This document shows positions 1-10,278 of a DNA stretch of 64,000 nucleotides, one piece after another (the first letter of the stretch is position 1; every line of letters starts with the position of its first letter). A program made the position numbers and the translations under genes. This DNA comes from Cytophagaceae bacterium (GTDB lineage Bacteria > Bacteroidota > Bacteroidia > Cytophagales > JAIYAX01), in contig JAIYAX010000009.1 in the NCBI GenBank assembly GCA_027488815.1, positions 102,371-166,370 on the forward strand, read 5' to 3'. Under the pieces are notes generated by a model. That model ran no database searches, was not told the DNA's origin, and worked only from the letters and a program-made list of their open reading frames with translations.

Positions 1-961
1 CTTCATTACCATCGCTCAGTCCATTGGTTATGTGACAGCCACTATTCCTGCTGAGGCTATTTTAATTGACAGAACCCTGTTCACCATCACAAGTATGGTC
101 GTTCTTTCCGCAGGAACTATCTTCTGTATGTGGATTGGAGAAAAGATAACAGATAAAGGCATCGGCAATGGAATTTCCATGCTGATTATGATTGGTATCA
201 TCTCCAGGTTCCCCGGAAGTATCGCTGGTGAAGCCATCAGCAGAGGAATGAGCGGAGCTATTCTCTTTATTCTTGAGATCGTTGCTTTGTTCTTTGTGGT
301 AATGGGTACCGTAATGCTTACTACGGCAACACGAAAAATCCCTGTGCAGTATGCCAAGCAAGTTGTTGGGAATAAAGTATACGGAGGTCAAAGGCAATAT
401 ATTCCTCTTAAGGTGAATGCCAGCGGAGTAATGCCGATCATTTTTGCTCAATCTCTTATGTTTTTGCCAGCGATGGTGTCCAGTATTTGGGCGGACAACT
501 CAGAGATTGCCAGCTACATCGGATCAACTTTTTCGGATTATACCTCCTGGCAATACAACCTGTTGTTTGCTGTGCTTATCATCGTATTTACTTTTTTCTA
601 CACCGCTATATCTGTAAACTCAAATCAGATTGCGGACGATATGAAACGGAATGGAGGATTTGTCCCCGGAGTGAAGCCCGGCAAATCAACCGCAGAGTTT
701 ATTGATGAGGTATTGAGCAGGATTACATTCCCGGGCTCGCTATTTCTGGCAGTGATCGCAATACTTCCTGCCCTTGCAAGTTTGTTCGGAGTTTCCAGAG
801 AATTCTCACAGTTCTACGGCGGTACTTCGTTGCTCATCATGGTTGGAGTGATATTGGACACACTTCAACAAATTGAGAGTTATTTGCTCATGCGTCATTA
901 TGACGGTATGATGAAATCAGGAAGGATTAAGGGCCGCAACCAAAATGTAGCAGTCGCCTAA
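1..961 (+). CDS. secY: Preprotein translocase subunit SecY (5' end missing)
   Basis: SecY is the central pore of the Sec translocon in the inner membrane and passes unfolded proteins out of the cytosol. The frame is already open at base 2 and runs to TAA at 959-961, so only about the last 319 residues are present; the N-terminal transmembrane helices lie outside the window. Several hydrophobic segments are visible, with the cytosolic loop containing [20 protein letters not shown], a well-conserved SecY stretch, and a C-terminal [15 protein letters not shown] tail. It sits directly upstream of infA, rpmJ and rpsM, the usual order at the end of the spc operon. The first in-frame ATG at position 32 is internal and not the true start. 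Confidence 0.97.
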   Translation, partial: FITIAQSIGYVTATIPAEAILIDRTLFTITSMVVLSAGTIFCMWIGEKITDKGIGNGISMLIMIGIISRFPGSIAGEAISRGMSGAILFILEIVALFFVVMGTVMLTTATRKIPVQYAKQVVGNKVYGGQRQYIPLKVNASGVMPIIFAQSLMFLPAMVSSIWADNSEIASYIGSTFSDYTSWQYNLLFAVLIIVFTFFYTAISVNSNQIADDMKRNGGFVPGVKPGKSTAEFIDEVLSRITFPGSLFLAVIAILPALASLFGVSREFSQFYGGTSLLIMVGVILDTLQQIESYLLMRHYDGMMKSGRIKGRNQNVAVA

Positions 962-965
962 ATCA

Positions 966-1184
966 ATGGCCAAACAGTCATCAATAGAACAAGACGGTAC
1001 CATTGTGGAAGCACTTTCAAATGCGATGTTCAGAGTAGAATTGGAAAACGGCCACATCGTTATTGCACACATCTCAGGTAAAATGCGCATGAATTACATA
1101 CGTATTCTGCCAGGGGATAAAGTGAAACTGGAGATGTCTCCATACGATTTAACAAAAGGAAGAATTACTTACCGATATAAATAA
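966..1184 (+). CDS. infA: Translation initiation factor IF-1
   Basis: IF-1 binds the A site of the 30S subunit during initiation. The 72-residue length is exactly that of the family. The OB-fold sequence is clear: it starts [20 protein letters not shown], contains [20 protein letters not shown], and ends with the typical GRITYRYK. The start codon lies 4 bases after the secY stop, so the two are translated from one message. The order secY-infA-rpmJ-rpsM is the usual bacterial arrangement. Confidence 0.98.
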   Translation: MAKQSSIEQDGTIVEALSNAMFRVELENGHIVIAHISGKMRMNYIRILPGDKVKLEMSPYDLTKGRITYRYK

Positions 1185-1192
1185 GAAGCGTT

Positions 1193-1309
1193 ATGAAAGT
1201 GAAAGCTTCAGTAAAAAAGAGGAGCACTGAGTGCAAAGTTGTACGCAGAAAGGGAAAGCTCTACATCATCAACAAGAAGAACCCAAGGTTTAAGCAAAGA
1301 CAAGGATAA
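1193..1309 (+). CDS. rpmJ: 50S ribosomal protein bL36, zinc-ligand-poor form
   Basis: This 38-codon gene encodes bL36, a small protein of the large ribosomal subunit. The translation begins [20 protein letters not shown] and ends NPRFKQRQG, which matches the family over its whole length. The zinc-binding form of L36 has a Cys-X2-Cys pair followed by Cys and His. Here only one cysteine (residue 14) remains, so this copy should not bind zinc in the standard way; such C-minus forms are common in Bacteroidota. It lies 8 bases after infA and 3 bases before rpsM in the same operon. Confidence 0.96.
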   Translation: MKVKASVKKRSTECKVVRRKGKLYIINKKNPRFKQRQG

Positions 1310-1312
1310 CCC

Positions 1313-1690
1313 ATGGCCAGAGTAGCAGGAGTAGACATTCCAGACAAGAAAAGAGGCGAGATCGCCCTCACCTATATTTTTGGTATAGGCAGGCGTTCTG
1401 CACAGAACATTCTCAGCAAGGCTGGTGTCAATTTTGACAAAAAAGCAGGAGAGTGGACTGAAGAAGAGGCTAATGCCATCAGAGCAATCATCTCTGCCGA
1501 GCACAAGGTAGAGGGTGTTTTGAAATCAAACGTTCAGCTGAGCATCAAGCGCCTCATGGACATCGGATGCTACCGTGGGCTTCGCCACCGTAAAGGCTTG
1601 CCTGTACGTGGTCAGAAGACAAAGAATAACTCCCGTACCAGAAAGGGAAAGAGAAAAACCGTTGCGAACAAGAAAAAAGCGACTAAGTAA
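1313..1690 (+). CDS. rpsM: 30S ribosomal protein uS13
   Basis: uS13 is in the head of the small subunit and contacts the P-site tRNA and the large subunit. The protein is 125 residues, normal for the family. It starts [20 protein letters not shown] and has [16 protein letters not shown] (helix-two-turns-helix region) and the conserved [20 protein letters not shown] block near the C-terminus, followed by a basic tail. Its TAA stop overlaps the ATG of rpsK by one base (TAATG), which suggests translational coupling. Confidence 0.98.
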   Translation: MARVAGVDIPDKKRGEIALTYIFGIGRRSAQNILSKAGVNFDKKAGEWTEEEANAIRAIISAEHKVEGVLKSNVQLSIKRLMDIGCYRGLRHRKGLPVRGQKTKNNSRTRKGKRKTVANKKKATK

Positions 1691-2088
1691 TGAGTACAGC
1701 AACTAAAAGAAAGGATAAAGCCAAGAAGAGGGTAGTAGCCGTTGAGGTATCAGGACAGGCGCATATCAGGGCTTCATTCAACAACATCATCATTTCCATT
1801 ACCAACAATGCAGGCCAGGTCGTATCCTGGGCTTCTGCCGGTAAGATGGGCTTTAAGGGATCCAAGAAAAATACACCCTATGCAGCGTTAATGGCTGCTA
1901 CCAATTGTGGCCAGGCTGCTTTTGATCTTGGTATGCGCAAGCTTGAAGTGTTTGTAAAAGGTCCGGGTGCAGGTAGGGAAAGTGCCATCAGAACACTGTC
2001 GAATGTTGGCTTCGAGATATCGACCATCAAGGACATTACCCCGCTGCCACACAATGGCTGCCGCCCACCGAAAAGGAGAAGAGTTTAA
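1690..2088 (+). CDS. rpsK: 30S ribosomal protein uS11
   Basis: uS11 is part of the platform of the small subunit, near the mRNA exit site. The 132-residue protein shows the family core: [20 protein letters not shown], then [20 protein letters not shown] and the C-terminal [16 protein letters not shown]. The start overlaps the rpsM stop by one base. A basic leader of about 18 residues precedes the conserved core, which is normal for the family. Confidence 0.98.
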   Translation: MSTATKRKDKAKKRVVAVEVSGQAHIRASFNNIIISITNNAGQVVSWASAGKMGFKGSKKNTPYAALMAATNCGQAAFDLGMRKLEVFVKGPGAGRESAIRTLSNVGFEISTIKDITPLPHNGCRPPKRRRV

Positions 2089-2108
2089 TTACAGTTTCAG
2101 GATATTCC

Positions 2109-2714
2109 ATGGCAAGATATACAGGACCCAAAGTCAAAATCGGGCGTAAGTTTGGAGAACCCATTTTGGGCGACTCAAAAGCGCTCAAGAAGAAGAATTA
2201 CCCTCCGGGTATGCATGGACGTAACAGACGCAGCAAGAAGTCTGAATACGCAGTGCAGTTGATGGAGAAGCAGAAAGCAAAATACATCTACGGAGTGTTG
2301 GAGAGACAGTTTGCCAAAACCTTTGACCTCGCCTCCAGAAAAGATGGCATCACAGGTGTTAACTTGCTGAAGTTCCTTGAGGCAAGAATTGATAACACCG
2401 TTTACCGCCTTGGTATAGCTCCTTCCAGAAGGGCAGCAAGACAATTGGTTCTTCACAAGCACATCCTCATCAACGGGGAAATTGTAAACATCCCATCTTA
2501 TTCATTAAGACCCGGCGATACTATTTCTGTGCGTGAAAAGTCAAAAACACTGGAAACCATTACCGAAAGCCTTTCTGCACGTTCGACCAAAAGGTTTAAC
2601 TGGCTGGAGTGGGATGGTTCTCAGTACACCGGAAAGTTTATCAGCTATCCGGAAAGGGATCAGATCCCGGAGACGATACATGAGCAGCTGATCGTCGAAT
2701 TGTATTCAAAATAA
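2109..2714 (+). CDS. rpsD: 30S ribosomal protein uS4
   Basis: uS4 nucleates assembly of the 30S body. The 201-residue product starts [20 protein letters not shown], has the [20 protein letters not shown] segment, and carries an S4 RNA-binding domain at about residues 90-155 ([20 protein letters not shown], then [18 protein letters not shown]). It follows rpsK by 20 bases and precedes rpoA by 19 bases, the standard alpha-operon order. In many bacteria S4 also represses this operon, but no operator was identified here. Confidence 0.98.
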   Translation: MARYTGPKVKIGRKFGEPILGDSKALKKKNYPPGMHGRNRRSKKSEYAVQLMEKQKAKYIYGVLERQFAKTFDLASRKDGITGVNLLKFLEARIDNTVYRLGIAPSRRAARQLVLHKHILINGEIVNIPSYSLRPGDTISVREKSKTLETITESLSARSTKRFNWLEWDGSQYTGKFISYPERDQIPETIHEQLIVELYSK

Positions 2715-2733
2715 TTTAAAACAAAACCAGCGT

Positions 2734-3723
2734 ATGTCAATACTCGCATTCCAAATGCCTGAGAAAGTGGTGATGGAGAAAGCCGATGATTTTCACGGCC
2801 TGTTTGAATTCAAGCCACTTGAAAAAGGCTATGGAGTAACCATCGGTAATGCCATCAGACGAATACTCCTCTCATCTCTTGAAGGGTATGCTGTCACTGG
2901 TGTGAAAATACCCGGTGTGCTTCATGAGTTCTCTACGATCGAAGGTATAGTCGAAGATGTATCAGAGGTTGTTCTGAACTTAAAGATGATCCGTCTTAAA
3001 AAAGTATCGGACCATATCGACACCAAAATATCTATTCCGCTCAAAGGACTTTCTGAGTTTAAGGCCGGTGATCTAGAACGTTTTTCATCAAGCTTCAAGG
3101 TGTTAAATCCTGAACTGGTGATCTGCACTATCAATGCTAACCTGAACATTGACATTGAGCTGACCGTTGACAAAGGAAGAGGATATGTGCCTGCTGAGGA
3201 CAACAAACCCGCAGAGCAGGTGTTTGGCTTTATTCCTATTGATGCCATCTTTACTCCCATCAAGAATGTAAAGTATAGTGTCGAGAACACAAGGGTAGAG
3301 CAAAGAACTGACTTTGAAAAACTAATTCTTGACATTGAAACGGATGGCTCAATCCATCCAGAAGAAGCACTTAAAGGTGCAGCAAAAATCCTGATTCAGC
3401 ATTTCAGGCTGTTCTCTGATGAGAACATTTCAGTGGATGACCATAAAGAAGTGGAGCTCCCTGAAATCGATGAGAGCGTATTGCAGATGCGTAAATTGCT
3501 AAAGACCAATCTGTCTGATATGGATCTTTCAGTAAGAGCGTACAACTGCCTCAAAGCAGCAGATATCAAAACTCTTGGTGATCTGGTAAGACTTGAAGTG
3601 TCTGACATGATGAAGTTCAGAAACTTTGGAAAGAAGTCGCTTACTGAACTTGAGCAGTTGGTAGCTGAGAAAGGGTTAACTTTTGGTATGGATGTCTCCA
3701 AATATAAACTCGACGAAGATTAA
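2734..3723 (+). CDS. rpoA: DNA-directed RNA polymerase subunit alpha
   Basis: The alpha subunit dimerises to start RNA polymerase assembly, and its C-terminal domain contacts upstream DNA and activators. The 329-residue length is standard. The N-terminal domain (about 1-230) contains [20 protein letters not shown] and the [19 protein letters not shown] loop. A flexible linker at about 235-255 leads to the helix-hairpin-helix C-terminal domain ([20 protein letters not shown], then [20 protein letters not shown]). The start at 2734 is chosen because [12 protein letters not shown] is a typical Bacteroidota N-terminus and it follows rpsD by 19 bases. Confidence 0.98.
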   Translation: MSILAFQMPEKVVMEKADDFHGLFEFKPLEKGYGVTIGNAIRRILLSSLEGYAVTGVKIPGVLHEFSTIEGIVEDVSEVVLNLKMIRLKKVSDHIDTKISIPLKGLSEFKAGDLERFSSSFKVLNPELVICTINANLNIDIELTVDKGRGYVPAEDNKPAEQVFGFIPIDAIFTPIKNVKYSVENTRVEQRTDFEKLILDIETDGSIHPEEALKGAAKILIQHFRLFSDENISVDDHKEVELPEIDESVLQMRKLLKTNLSDMDLSVRAYNCLKAADIKTLGDLVRLEVSDMMKFRNFGKKSLTELEQLVAEKGLTFGMDVSKYKLDED

Positions 3724-3725
3724 TC

Positions 3726-4268
3726 ATGAGACACGGAAAGAAAGATAATCATCTGGGCAGAACCTCGCAGCATAAAGATGCGCTAATGTCCAATATGGCT
3801 TCCTCTTTGATCATACACAAGAGGATCACCACTACTTTGGCCAAGGCCAAGGAATTGAGAAAATATGTCGAGCCGCTGATCACAAGAGCCAAAGCTGACT
3901 CTACTCACTCTCGTCGTACCGCCTTTAGTTTCCTTCAAAACAAGGATACCATAAAGGAGTTGTTTGGACAAGTGGCTGAAAAGACCGCAACCAGACCAGG
4001 TGGCTATACCAGAATCATCAAGCTGGGAAGCAGAGCTGGTGATAATGCAGACATGTGTATCATGGAGCTGGTCGATTTCAATACGACTATGCTGGAAGCA
4101 GCAAGTACTGAGAAGGCTAAGACCAGAAGAAGCCGCCGTGGAACTAAAGCCAAAACAACAGAAGTTGCTGCTGTTGAAGCAAAGAAAACCATTGCTAAAA
4201 AAGAGGCTTCTAAGCCTGCTGAGGATACTACAGGTACTGAAGCGACCGAAGAGCCGAAGTCAGAATAA
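3726..4268 (+). CDS. rplQ: 50S ribosomal protein bL17 with long C-terminal extension
   Basis: bL17 lies near the peptide exit tunnel of the large subunit. The conserved core is residues 1 to about 120: [20 protein letters not shown], then a segment rich in basic residues, [20 protein letters not shown] and [10 protein letters not shown]. After this comes an extension of about 60 residues, first Arg/Lys-rich ([13 protein letters not shown]) and then Ala/Glu/Thr-rich. E. coli L17 lacks this tail; extended L17 forms are usual in Bacteroidota. The ATG is 2 bases after the rpoA stop. It is the last gene of the operon, followed by an intrinsic terminator. Confidence 0.97.
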   Translation: MRHGKKDNHLGRTSQHKDALMSNMASSLIIHKRITTTLAKAKELRKYVEPLITRAKADSTHSRRTAFSFLQNKDTIKELFGQVAEKTATRPGGYTRIIKLGSRAGDNADMCIMELVDFNTTMLEAASTEKAKTRRSRRGTKAKTTEVAAVEAKKTIAKKEASKPAEDTTGTEATEEPKSE

Positions 4269-4288
4269 CCTGACGGTGCATAATTATC

Positions 4289-4322
4289 AAAGGGATTTGA
4301 AGGCATTCAAATCCCTTTTTTT
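4289..4322 (+). terminator. Intrinsic terminator of the ribosomal protein operon
   Basis: A perfect 13-bp stem (AAAGGGATTTGAA at 4289-4301 pairing with TTCAAATCCCTTT at 4306-4318) encloses a 4-base GGCA loop and runs into a T tract to 4322. It lies 20 bases after the rplQ stop. It is the clearest intrinsic terminator in the window. Its 3' half overlaps the candidate promoter for carA. Confidence 0.92.
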
Positions 4323-4329
4323 ATTTTTG
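4296..4329 (+). promoter_or_regulatory. Candidate Bacteroidota promoter for carA, inside the terminator
   Basis: TATTTTTG at 4322-4329 fits the Bacteroidota -7 consensus TAnnTTTG, and TTTG at 4296-4299 fits the -33 element; the spacer is 22 bases, slightly longer than the usual 19-21. The TTTG is in the left arm of the terminator stem. Transcription would begin within a few bases of the carA ATG at 4337, giving a leaderless or nearly leaderless message. The match is by eye only. Confidence 0.45.
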
Positions 4330-4336
4330 ACCTTTA

Positions 4337-5449
4337 ATGAACCAAAATCTTACTTCCGGATTTAAGCCTGCTGCATTATTGCTTGAAGACGGAACCTACT
4401 ATCAGGGAAAATCACTCGGATATCAGGGTACTTGCAGCGGTGAATTGTGCTTCAACACAGGCATGACCGGGTATCAGGAAATCTATACTGATCCTTCCTA
4501 CTACGGGCAACTCATCATCAACACCATGACCCACATAGGCAACTATGGTACTCATGAAAGTGAAAACGAGTCGTCAGCTCCAAAATTTAATGGTCTGATT
4601 TGTAGGGATTTTTCTGAGGTTTTTTCAAGGATTAATGCAGAGGAGTCGTTGCAGAGCTATTTTGAAAAGCACAAAATTGTAGGCATTTCCGGGATTGACA
4701 CCAGAGCTCTTGTTCGCTACGTGAGAAGCAAAGGAGCCATGAATGCGATCATATCCAGTGAGACCACTCAAAAAGAGGAGCTTCAAACCCTGCTTAATAA
4801 AGTCCCCAGCATGGAAGGGCTTGAACTTTCTTCAATCATTTCTACCCAAAGCCCCTATGAAGTGGGCGAGGGCAATGACATTCGGGTAGCTGTGCTGGAT
4901 CTGGGTGTTAAGAAAAGCATTCTGAATCACCTTGCCCGACGCAACATGTGGCTGAAGGTGTTTCCTGCGAAAACCACCTATCAGGATATGCTGGCTTGGT
5001 CACCCCAGGGTTATTTTATCTCCAATGGCCCGGGAGATCCATCGGCTATGCCCTATGCCATCGATGCTGTCAAACAAATTGTTGATCAACAGCATCCCCT
5101 CTTTGGGATTTGTCTGGGTCATCAGATATTGTGCCTTTCTCAAGGGGTCAAGACGTATAAGATGCATCATGGCCACAGAGGCCTCAACCATCCGGTTAAA
5201 AACCTAATCTCAGGCCGATCGGAAGTGACTTCCCAAAACCATGGTTTTTGTGTGTTGGCCGATGACTTAACACATCATAAAGACTTGGATCTCACGCATA
5301 TCAACCTAAATGATTCTACTGTGGAAGGCGTTATGCTAAAGGGACGGCCTGTGTTTTCTGTTCAGTACCACCCTGAAGCTTCTCCCGGCCCACATGACTC
5401 CACCTATTTGTTCGATCAGTTCAAAACGATTTTATCTAAACCAGCATAA
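4337..5449 (+). CDS. carA: Carbamoyl-phosphate synthase small (glutaminase) subunit
   Basis: CarA hydrolyses glutamine and passes ammonia to the large subunit CarB, which makes carbamoyl phosphate for pyrimidines and arginine. The 370-residue length is usual. The N-terminal domain has LLLEDGTYYQGKSLGYQGTC and NTGMTGYQEIYTDPSYYGQ. The C-terminal class I glutamine amidotransferase domain has the nucleophile elbow FGICLGHQ (Cys near residue 258) and the catalytic His/Glu in QYHPEASPGPHD. carB is not in the window. The gene opens a new operon after the ribosomal terminator and is 3 bases from eno. Confidence 0.97.
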   Translation: MNQNLTSGFKPAALLLEDGTYYQGKSLGYQGTCSGELCFNTGMTGYQEIYTDPSYYGQLIINTMTHIGNYGTHESENESSAPKFNGLICRDFSEVFSRINAEESLQSYFEKHKIVGISGIDTRALVRYVRSKGAMNAIISSETTQKEELQTLLNKVPSMEGLELSSIISTQSPYEVGEGNDIRVAVLDLGVKKSILNHLARRNMWLKVFPAKTTYQDMLAWSPQGYFISNGPGDPSAMPYAIDAVKQIVDQQHPLFGICLGHQILCLSQGVKTYKMHHGHRGLNHPVKNLISGRSEVTSQNHGFCVLADDLTHHKDLDLTHINLNDSTVEGVMLKGRPVFSVQYHPEASPGPHDSTYLFDQFKTILSKPA

Positions 5450-6730
<1,281 letters not shown>

Positions 6731-6742
6731 GGATTTTCATAG

Positions 6743-7045
6743 ATGGCAGCAGGAAAAAAGGTGCTAAAGCTACTCACCAGCTTTTATGTTCTTGCGAGCT
6801 TAGTATTTCTTATCTGGATGGTCTTTTTCGATGAAAATGACCTTGTAAACCAATGGCGTCTTAAGAGCAGGATCAGAGAGCTCGAAAGGGAAAAGTTGTA
6901 TTATCTTGAAATGATCAGCAAATTGGAGCAGGAGAAAACTTCTTTGCTTCTGGATGAAGAACTGCTCGAACGATTTGCCAGAGAGCGCTACCTCATGAAA
7001 AAGCCGGGTGAAGAGGTGTATATCATCGAACAAAATTCAGAATAA
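6743..7045 (+). CDS. FtsB/DivIC-like septum formation initiator protein
   Basis: This 100-residue protein has one transmembrane segment near the N-terminus (about residues 12-28, LTSFYVLASLVFLIWMVFF), then a coiled coil (RIRELEREKLYYLEMISKLE), then a short conserved FARERYLMKKPGEEVYIIE segment. That arrangement is the FtsB/DivIC family, which bridges FtsL and FtsQ in the divisome. It follows eno by 12 bases; an eno-ftsB order is also known in E. coli and other bacteria. The family assignment is firm, but whether the symbol ftsB or divIC fits is not decidable here. Confidence 0.85.
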   Translation: MAAGKKVLKLLTSFYVLASLVFLIWMVFFDENDLVNQWRLKSRIRELEREKLYYLEMISKLEQEKTSLLLDEELLERFARERYLMKKPGEEVYIIEQNSE

Positions 7046-7091
7046 GCCTTTCATATTTCATTAACTACTCATCTGACTTAAATCCTACATC

Positions 7092-8726
7092 ATGTCTATC
7101 GACCTAGAAAAAGAGAAAAACGCTGATGCAATGAAGTTGCTGCTCTCTCAGCTACGGCAGAAAACAGCTAAAACAAAGCTGGGCGGTGGAGAGAAGAAAA
7201 TAGAATCAGAGCATAAAAAGGGCAAACTGACTGCCCGGGAAAGGATCGACTATCTCATCGACAAGGGCACTGAATTTTTAGAGATCGGCACTTTTGTGGC
7301 AGATGGGATGTATGAGGATGAAGGAGGTTGCCCCTCAGCAGGTGTCGTAACCGGCATTGGCTACATCTCAGGAAGAATGGCAATGATTGTCGCCAACGAC
7401 GCAACAGTAAAAGCAGGTGCCTGGTTTCCCATAACTGCAAAGAAGAATCTCAGAGCTCAGGAGATCGCTATTGAAAACAGGCTGCCAACAGTCTATTTGG
7501 TTGACAGTGCAGGGGTATTTTTACCTATGCAGGCAGAGGTGTTTCCTGATAAAGAGCACTTCGGACGAATTTTCAGAAACAACGCTATCATGTCCTCGAT
7601 GGGCATTGTACAGGTAGCAGCTATCATGGGAAGCTGCGTAGCAGGCGGAGCCTATCTGCCGATCATGAGCGATGAAGCGCTGATTGTTGAAGGGACCGGT
7701 TCTGTGTTTTTAGCTGGAAGTTATCTGGTCAAATCAGCCATAGGCGAAGAAGTAGACAATGAAACTCTTGGGGGAGCAAGCACTCATTGTGAAATATCAG
7801 GAGTGACTGATAACAAATACCCTAATGACAAAGCCTGTCTGGATGCCATCAAAGGCATCTTTAGCAAGATGGGTGACAAGCCCAAAGCTGGTTTTAGCCG
7901 TGAGAAGAGCATAGCCCCCAAGCTGGAACCCTCTGAAATCTATCATGCGTTGCCTGCCGACCGTGTAAAACCATACAACATGCTGGAGATCATCCATCGT
8001 CTGGTGGATGACTCTCAGTTTGATGAGTATAAAAAAGACTATGGGAAAAGCATTCTTTGTGGGCTTGCTCGTATTGACGGCTGGGCAGTAGGCATTGTTG
8101 CTAACCAGCGCCTCATGGTAAAGTCGGGTAAAAAAGAAATGCAGATGGGTGGAGTGATTTACTCCGACTCAGCAGATAAATCTGCCAGATTTATCATGAA
8201 TTGTAACCAGAAGCGCATACCACTTGTCTTTTTACAAGATGTGACCGGTTTTATGGTGGGTTCTCGTTCTGAGCATGGAGGCATCATTAAAGATGGAGCT
8301 AAAATGGTCAATGCCATGTCAAATTCTGTGGTACCTAAGTTTACCATCATCATAGGCAACTCGTACGGTGCAGGTAACTATGCCATGTGTGGAAAGGCTT
8401 ATGATCCCCGACTGATTGTTGCCTGGCCCAGTGCGCAGATCGCTGTCATGAGCGGTGCCGCAGCAGCCAAAACATTGCTTCAAATCAAAGTGTCAGCAAT
8501 GAAAGCCAAAGGAACCGCATTAACTCCTGAAGAAGAGAAAAAAATGCTGGATGAAATAGCCGCTCAGTACAATGCCCAGCTCTCACCTTATTATGCGGCC
8601 TCCAGGCTTTGGGTAGATGCTGTAATTGACCCGCTTGATACCCGCCGCTGGATTTCTACTGGAATTGCTGCTGCTGACCATGCACCCATCACACAGGCCT
8701 ACAATGTAGGTGTAATTCAAACCTAA
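7092..8726 (+). CDS. Biotin-dependent acyl-CoA carboxylase, carboxyltransferase subunit (MccB-like)
   Basis: This 544-residue protein is a carboxyltransferase that moves CO2 from carboxybiotin to an acyl-CoA. It has both halves of the crotonase-like fold: an N-terminal half with KLTARERIDYLIDKGTEFLE and IMGSCVAGGAYLPIMSDEAL, and a C-terminal half with PLVFLQDVTGFMVGSRSEHG and GNSYGAGNYAMCGKAYDPR. The segments NRLPTVYLVDSAG and FPDKEHFGRIFRNNAIMSS resemble 3-methylcrotonyl-CoA carboxylase beta more than propionyl-CoA carboxylase beta. That points to leucine degradation, but the substrate cannot be fixed from sequence alone. No biotin carboxylase subunit is adjacent. The stop overlaps the next ATG (TAATG). 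Confidence 0.88.
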   Translation: MSIDLEKEKNADAMKLLLSQLRQKTAKTKLGGGEKKIESEHKKGKLTARERIDYLIDKGTEFLEIGTFVADGMYEDEGGCPSAGVVTGIGYISGRMAMIVANDATVKAGAWFPITAKKNLRAQEIAIENRLPTVYLVDSAGVFLPMQAEVFPDKEHFGRIFRNNAIMSSMGIVQVAAIMGSCVAGGAYLPIMSDEALIVEGTGSVFLAGSYLVKSAIGEEVDNETLGGASTHCEISGVTDNKYPNDKACLDAIKGIFSKMGDKPKAGFSREKSIAPKLEPSEIYHALPADRVKPYNMLEIIHRLVDDSQFDEYKKDYGKSILCGLARIDGWAVGIVANQRLMVKSGKKEMQMGGVIYSDSADKSARFIMNCNQKRIPLVFLQDVTGFMVGSRSEHGGIIKDGAKMVNAMSNSVVPKFTIIIGNSYGAGNYAMCGKAYDPRLIVAWPSAQIAVMSGAAAAKTLLQIKVSAMKAKGTALTPEEEKKMLDEIAAQYNAQLSPYYAASRLWVDAVIDPLDTRRWISTGIAAADHAPITQAYNVGVIQT

Positions 8727-9598
8727 TGAACAGCAGGCAATCCGACGAAAAAGCGCTTTCGGATAAAGAGCTGGAGGCACTTATCTCTTTGCTGGAGGAC
8801 ACAGACGAAGAGGTTATCAGCCATGTGGAGCAACGGTTGCTTTCACTGGGGGAGTCGGTCATTCCAGTTCTAGAGCGAAGCTGGGAGACCCAGTTTAACC
8901 CGATCGTGCAAAAACGTATCGAAGAGCTTATTCACAGCCTTCATTTTGACATGATGCGCAGTCGGCTCCATGGTTGGCTTCAGGGAACTAACCATGATTT
9001 GTTGGAAGGCCTTTGGATCATTGCTACCTATCAGTACCCGGACCTTTCAAGGGAAGAGCTGGAAAAGCAGATTTCAGACTTTGTTGAGCTTGCTAGAGCC
9101 AATGTAAAGCTGGAAGACACACCAAGGGAGCAGGTTTTGGCCATGAATGACTTGATATTTAATAAGTTAAAATTCAGTGCAAACACTAAAAACTTTCATT
9201 CAGCCGCCAACTCTATGATCAATCTGGTGCTGGAAAGTAAGAAAGGAAACCCAATCGCCCTTTGCTCAGTCTACCTGCTTATCTCGCAACGGCTGGGATT
9301 ACCCATCTTTGGGGTCAATCTGCCTAACCTATTCATCCTCACGTATAAAACCAGAGAAACGCAGTTTTATGTGAATGCCTTTAACAAAGGACTTATCTTT
9401 ACACGATCTGATATTGACAATTACATTCAACATCTCAATCTCTCCAAAAACGATATTTTTTACCAGCCTTGCACATCTCTGGACATCATCTTGAGGGTGT
9501 TGAGAAATCTGATGGTTTCGTTTGAGAAAACGGGTCAGGCAGAGAAGGTTCAAGAGATTGAAGCACTCATCAGCCTAGTGGAGGCTGCCAGCAAATAG
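8726..9598 (+). CDS. SirB1/transglutaminase-like protein with altered motif
   Basis: The 290-residue protein resembles the SirB1 group of transglutaminase-like proteins in its middle part (FHSAANSMINLVLESKKGNP, then IALCSVYLLISQRLGLPIFG and VNLPNLFILT). In typical SirB1 members the last block reads PGHFLVR; here it is PNLFILTY, so the histidine expected for a catalytic role is missing. The N-terminal 100 residues look all-helical and could hold HEAT-like repeats (SLLEDTDEEVISHVEQRLLS). Function is not known. It is coupled to the carboxylase by a one-base overlap, and its 3' end overlaps the convergent transferase gene by 24 bp. Confidence 0.65.
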   Translation: MNSRQSDEKALSDKELEALISLLEDTDEEVISHVEQRLLSLGESVIPVLERSWETQFNPIVQKRIEELIHSLHFDMMRSRLHGWLQGTNHDLLEGLWIIATYQYPDLSREELEKQISDFVELARANVKLEDTPREQVLAMNDLIFNKLKFSANTKNFHSAANSMINLVLESKKGNPIALCSVYLLISQRLGLPIFGVNLPNLFILTYKTRETQFYVNAFNKGLIFTRSDIDNYIQHLNLSKNDIFYQPCTSLDIILRVLRNLMVSFEKTGQAEKVQEIEALISLVEAASK

Positions 9599-10225
9599 AG
9601 GATCGCTTACAAAAGCCAGACAGTGGCCGGCAACCTCCTGGGTTTGGACCACGAGTTGTATGGAATGATCTCCTTTTTTAACTCTGACCTTTACGTTAGC
9701 CCTTGCAGCAGTAGGTTCGATAGACAGGTCAGACCTGAATGACAAACCAGGAGTTCTCATGAGTTTATAAACAGCCTCTTTCACAGTCCAGCACATGGTG
9801 ATCTTAGGAAGATCATTTGCCACCCAGTCCAACTCACTCTTGTTGAGGAATCGTTTTTTTAATCCGAAAAACTGCTCCCTTGGTTCTTCAATATCAATAC
9901 CTACCGGGCTTAAAACAGAAAGGAATACGGCTGCAAGCTCCGGGCAATGACTCATGCTTATAAATCCTGAGACTAGCCGAGGAGGGCCTTTTTCTCTTCT
10001 GGGGATGAGTACAGGATCCATGCCCAAAGCCTTAAACCCGTGCCAGGCAGCGATACGCACGGCCAACGATTGGCTTCTTTGCCCTTCGTTCTTAATCCAA
10101 TCCAGTTCACTCACCCCGCCATAGTGCGACATGACCATTTCAACCAATTGATCCGGGCTTTCTTGAATTTTCCAAAAGACGAGCAGTTGTCCGGGGGCAG
10201 GTGAATAAAGCTTCTCCAGGGGCAT
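9575..10225 (-). CDS. 4'-phosphopantetheinyl transferase superfamily protein
   Basis: These enzymes move phosphopantetheine from CoA to a serine of acyl or peptidyl carrier proteins. The 216-residue length suggests an Sfp-type (about 220-240 residues) rather than the short AcpS type. The magnesium-binding signature VGIDIEEPRE and the downstream CWTVKEAVYKLMRTPG (W-x-x-KE-x-x-x-K) are present, as is ISMSHCPELAAVFLS. The start is the ATG at 10225, which is divergent from the WD40 gene. The target carrier protein is not in the window. Confidence 0.88.
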   Translation of the reverse strand: MPLEKLYSPAPGQLLVFWKIQESPDQLVEMVMSHYGGVSELDWIKNEGQRSQSLAVRIAAWHGFKALGMDPVLIPRREKGPPRLVSGFISMSHCPELAAVFLSVLSPVGIDIEEPREQFFGLKKRFLNKSELDWVANDLPKITMCWTVKEAVYKLMRTPGLSFRSDLSIEPTAARANVKVRVKKGDHSIQLVVQTQEVAGHCLAFVSDPLFAGSLH

Positions 10226-10237
10226 TTATTGAATTCG

Positions 10238-10270
10238 TTGACTACTTTGAGCCGAATGAGCTTAAATTTG
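10238..10270 (+). promoter_or_regulatory. Candidate promoter for the WD40-divIVA-folB group
   Basis: TAAATTTG at 10263-10270 matches the Bacteroidota -7 consensus TAnnTTTG, with a TTG at 10238-10240 as a possible -33 element (22-base spacer). The -7 motif ends 8 bases before the ATG at 10279, implying a very short 5' leader. The region is the divergent space between the transferase and WD40 genes. Pattern match by eye only. Confidence 0.4.
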
Positions 10271-10278
10271 CTCTGATC

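Noticed and set aside
62..451. 129-codon minus frame in secY
   Set aside because: Opposite conserved SecY membrane segments; His/Asn-rich composition, no support.
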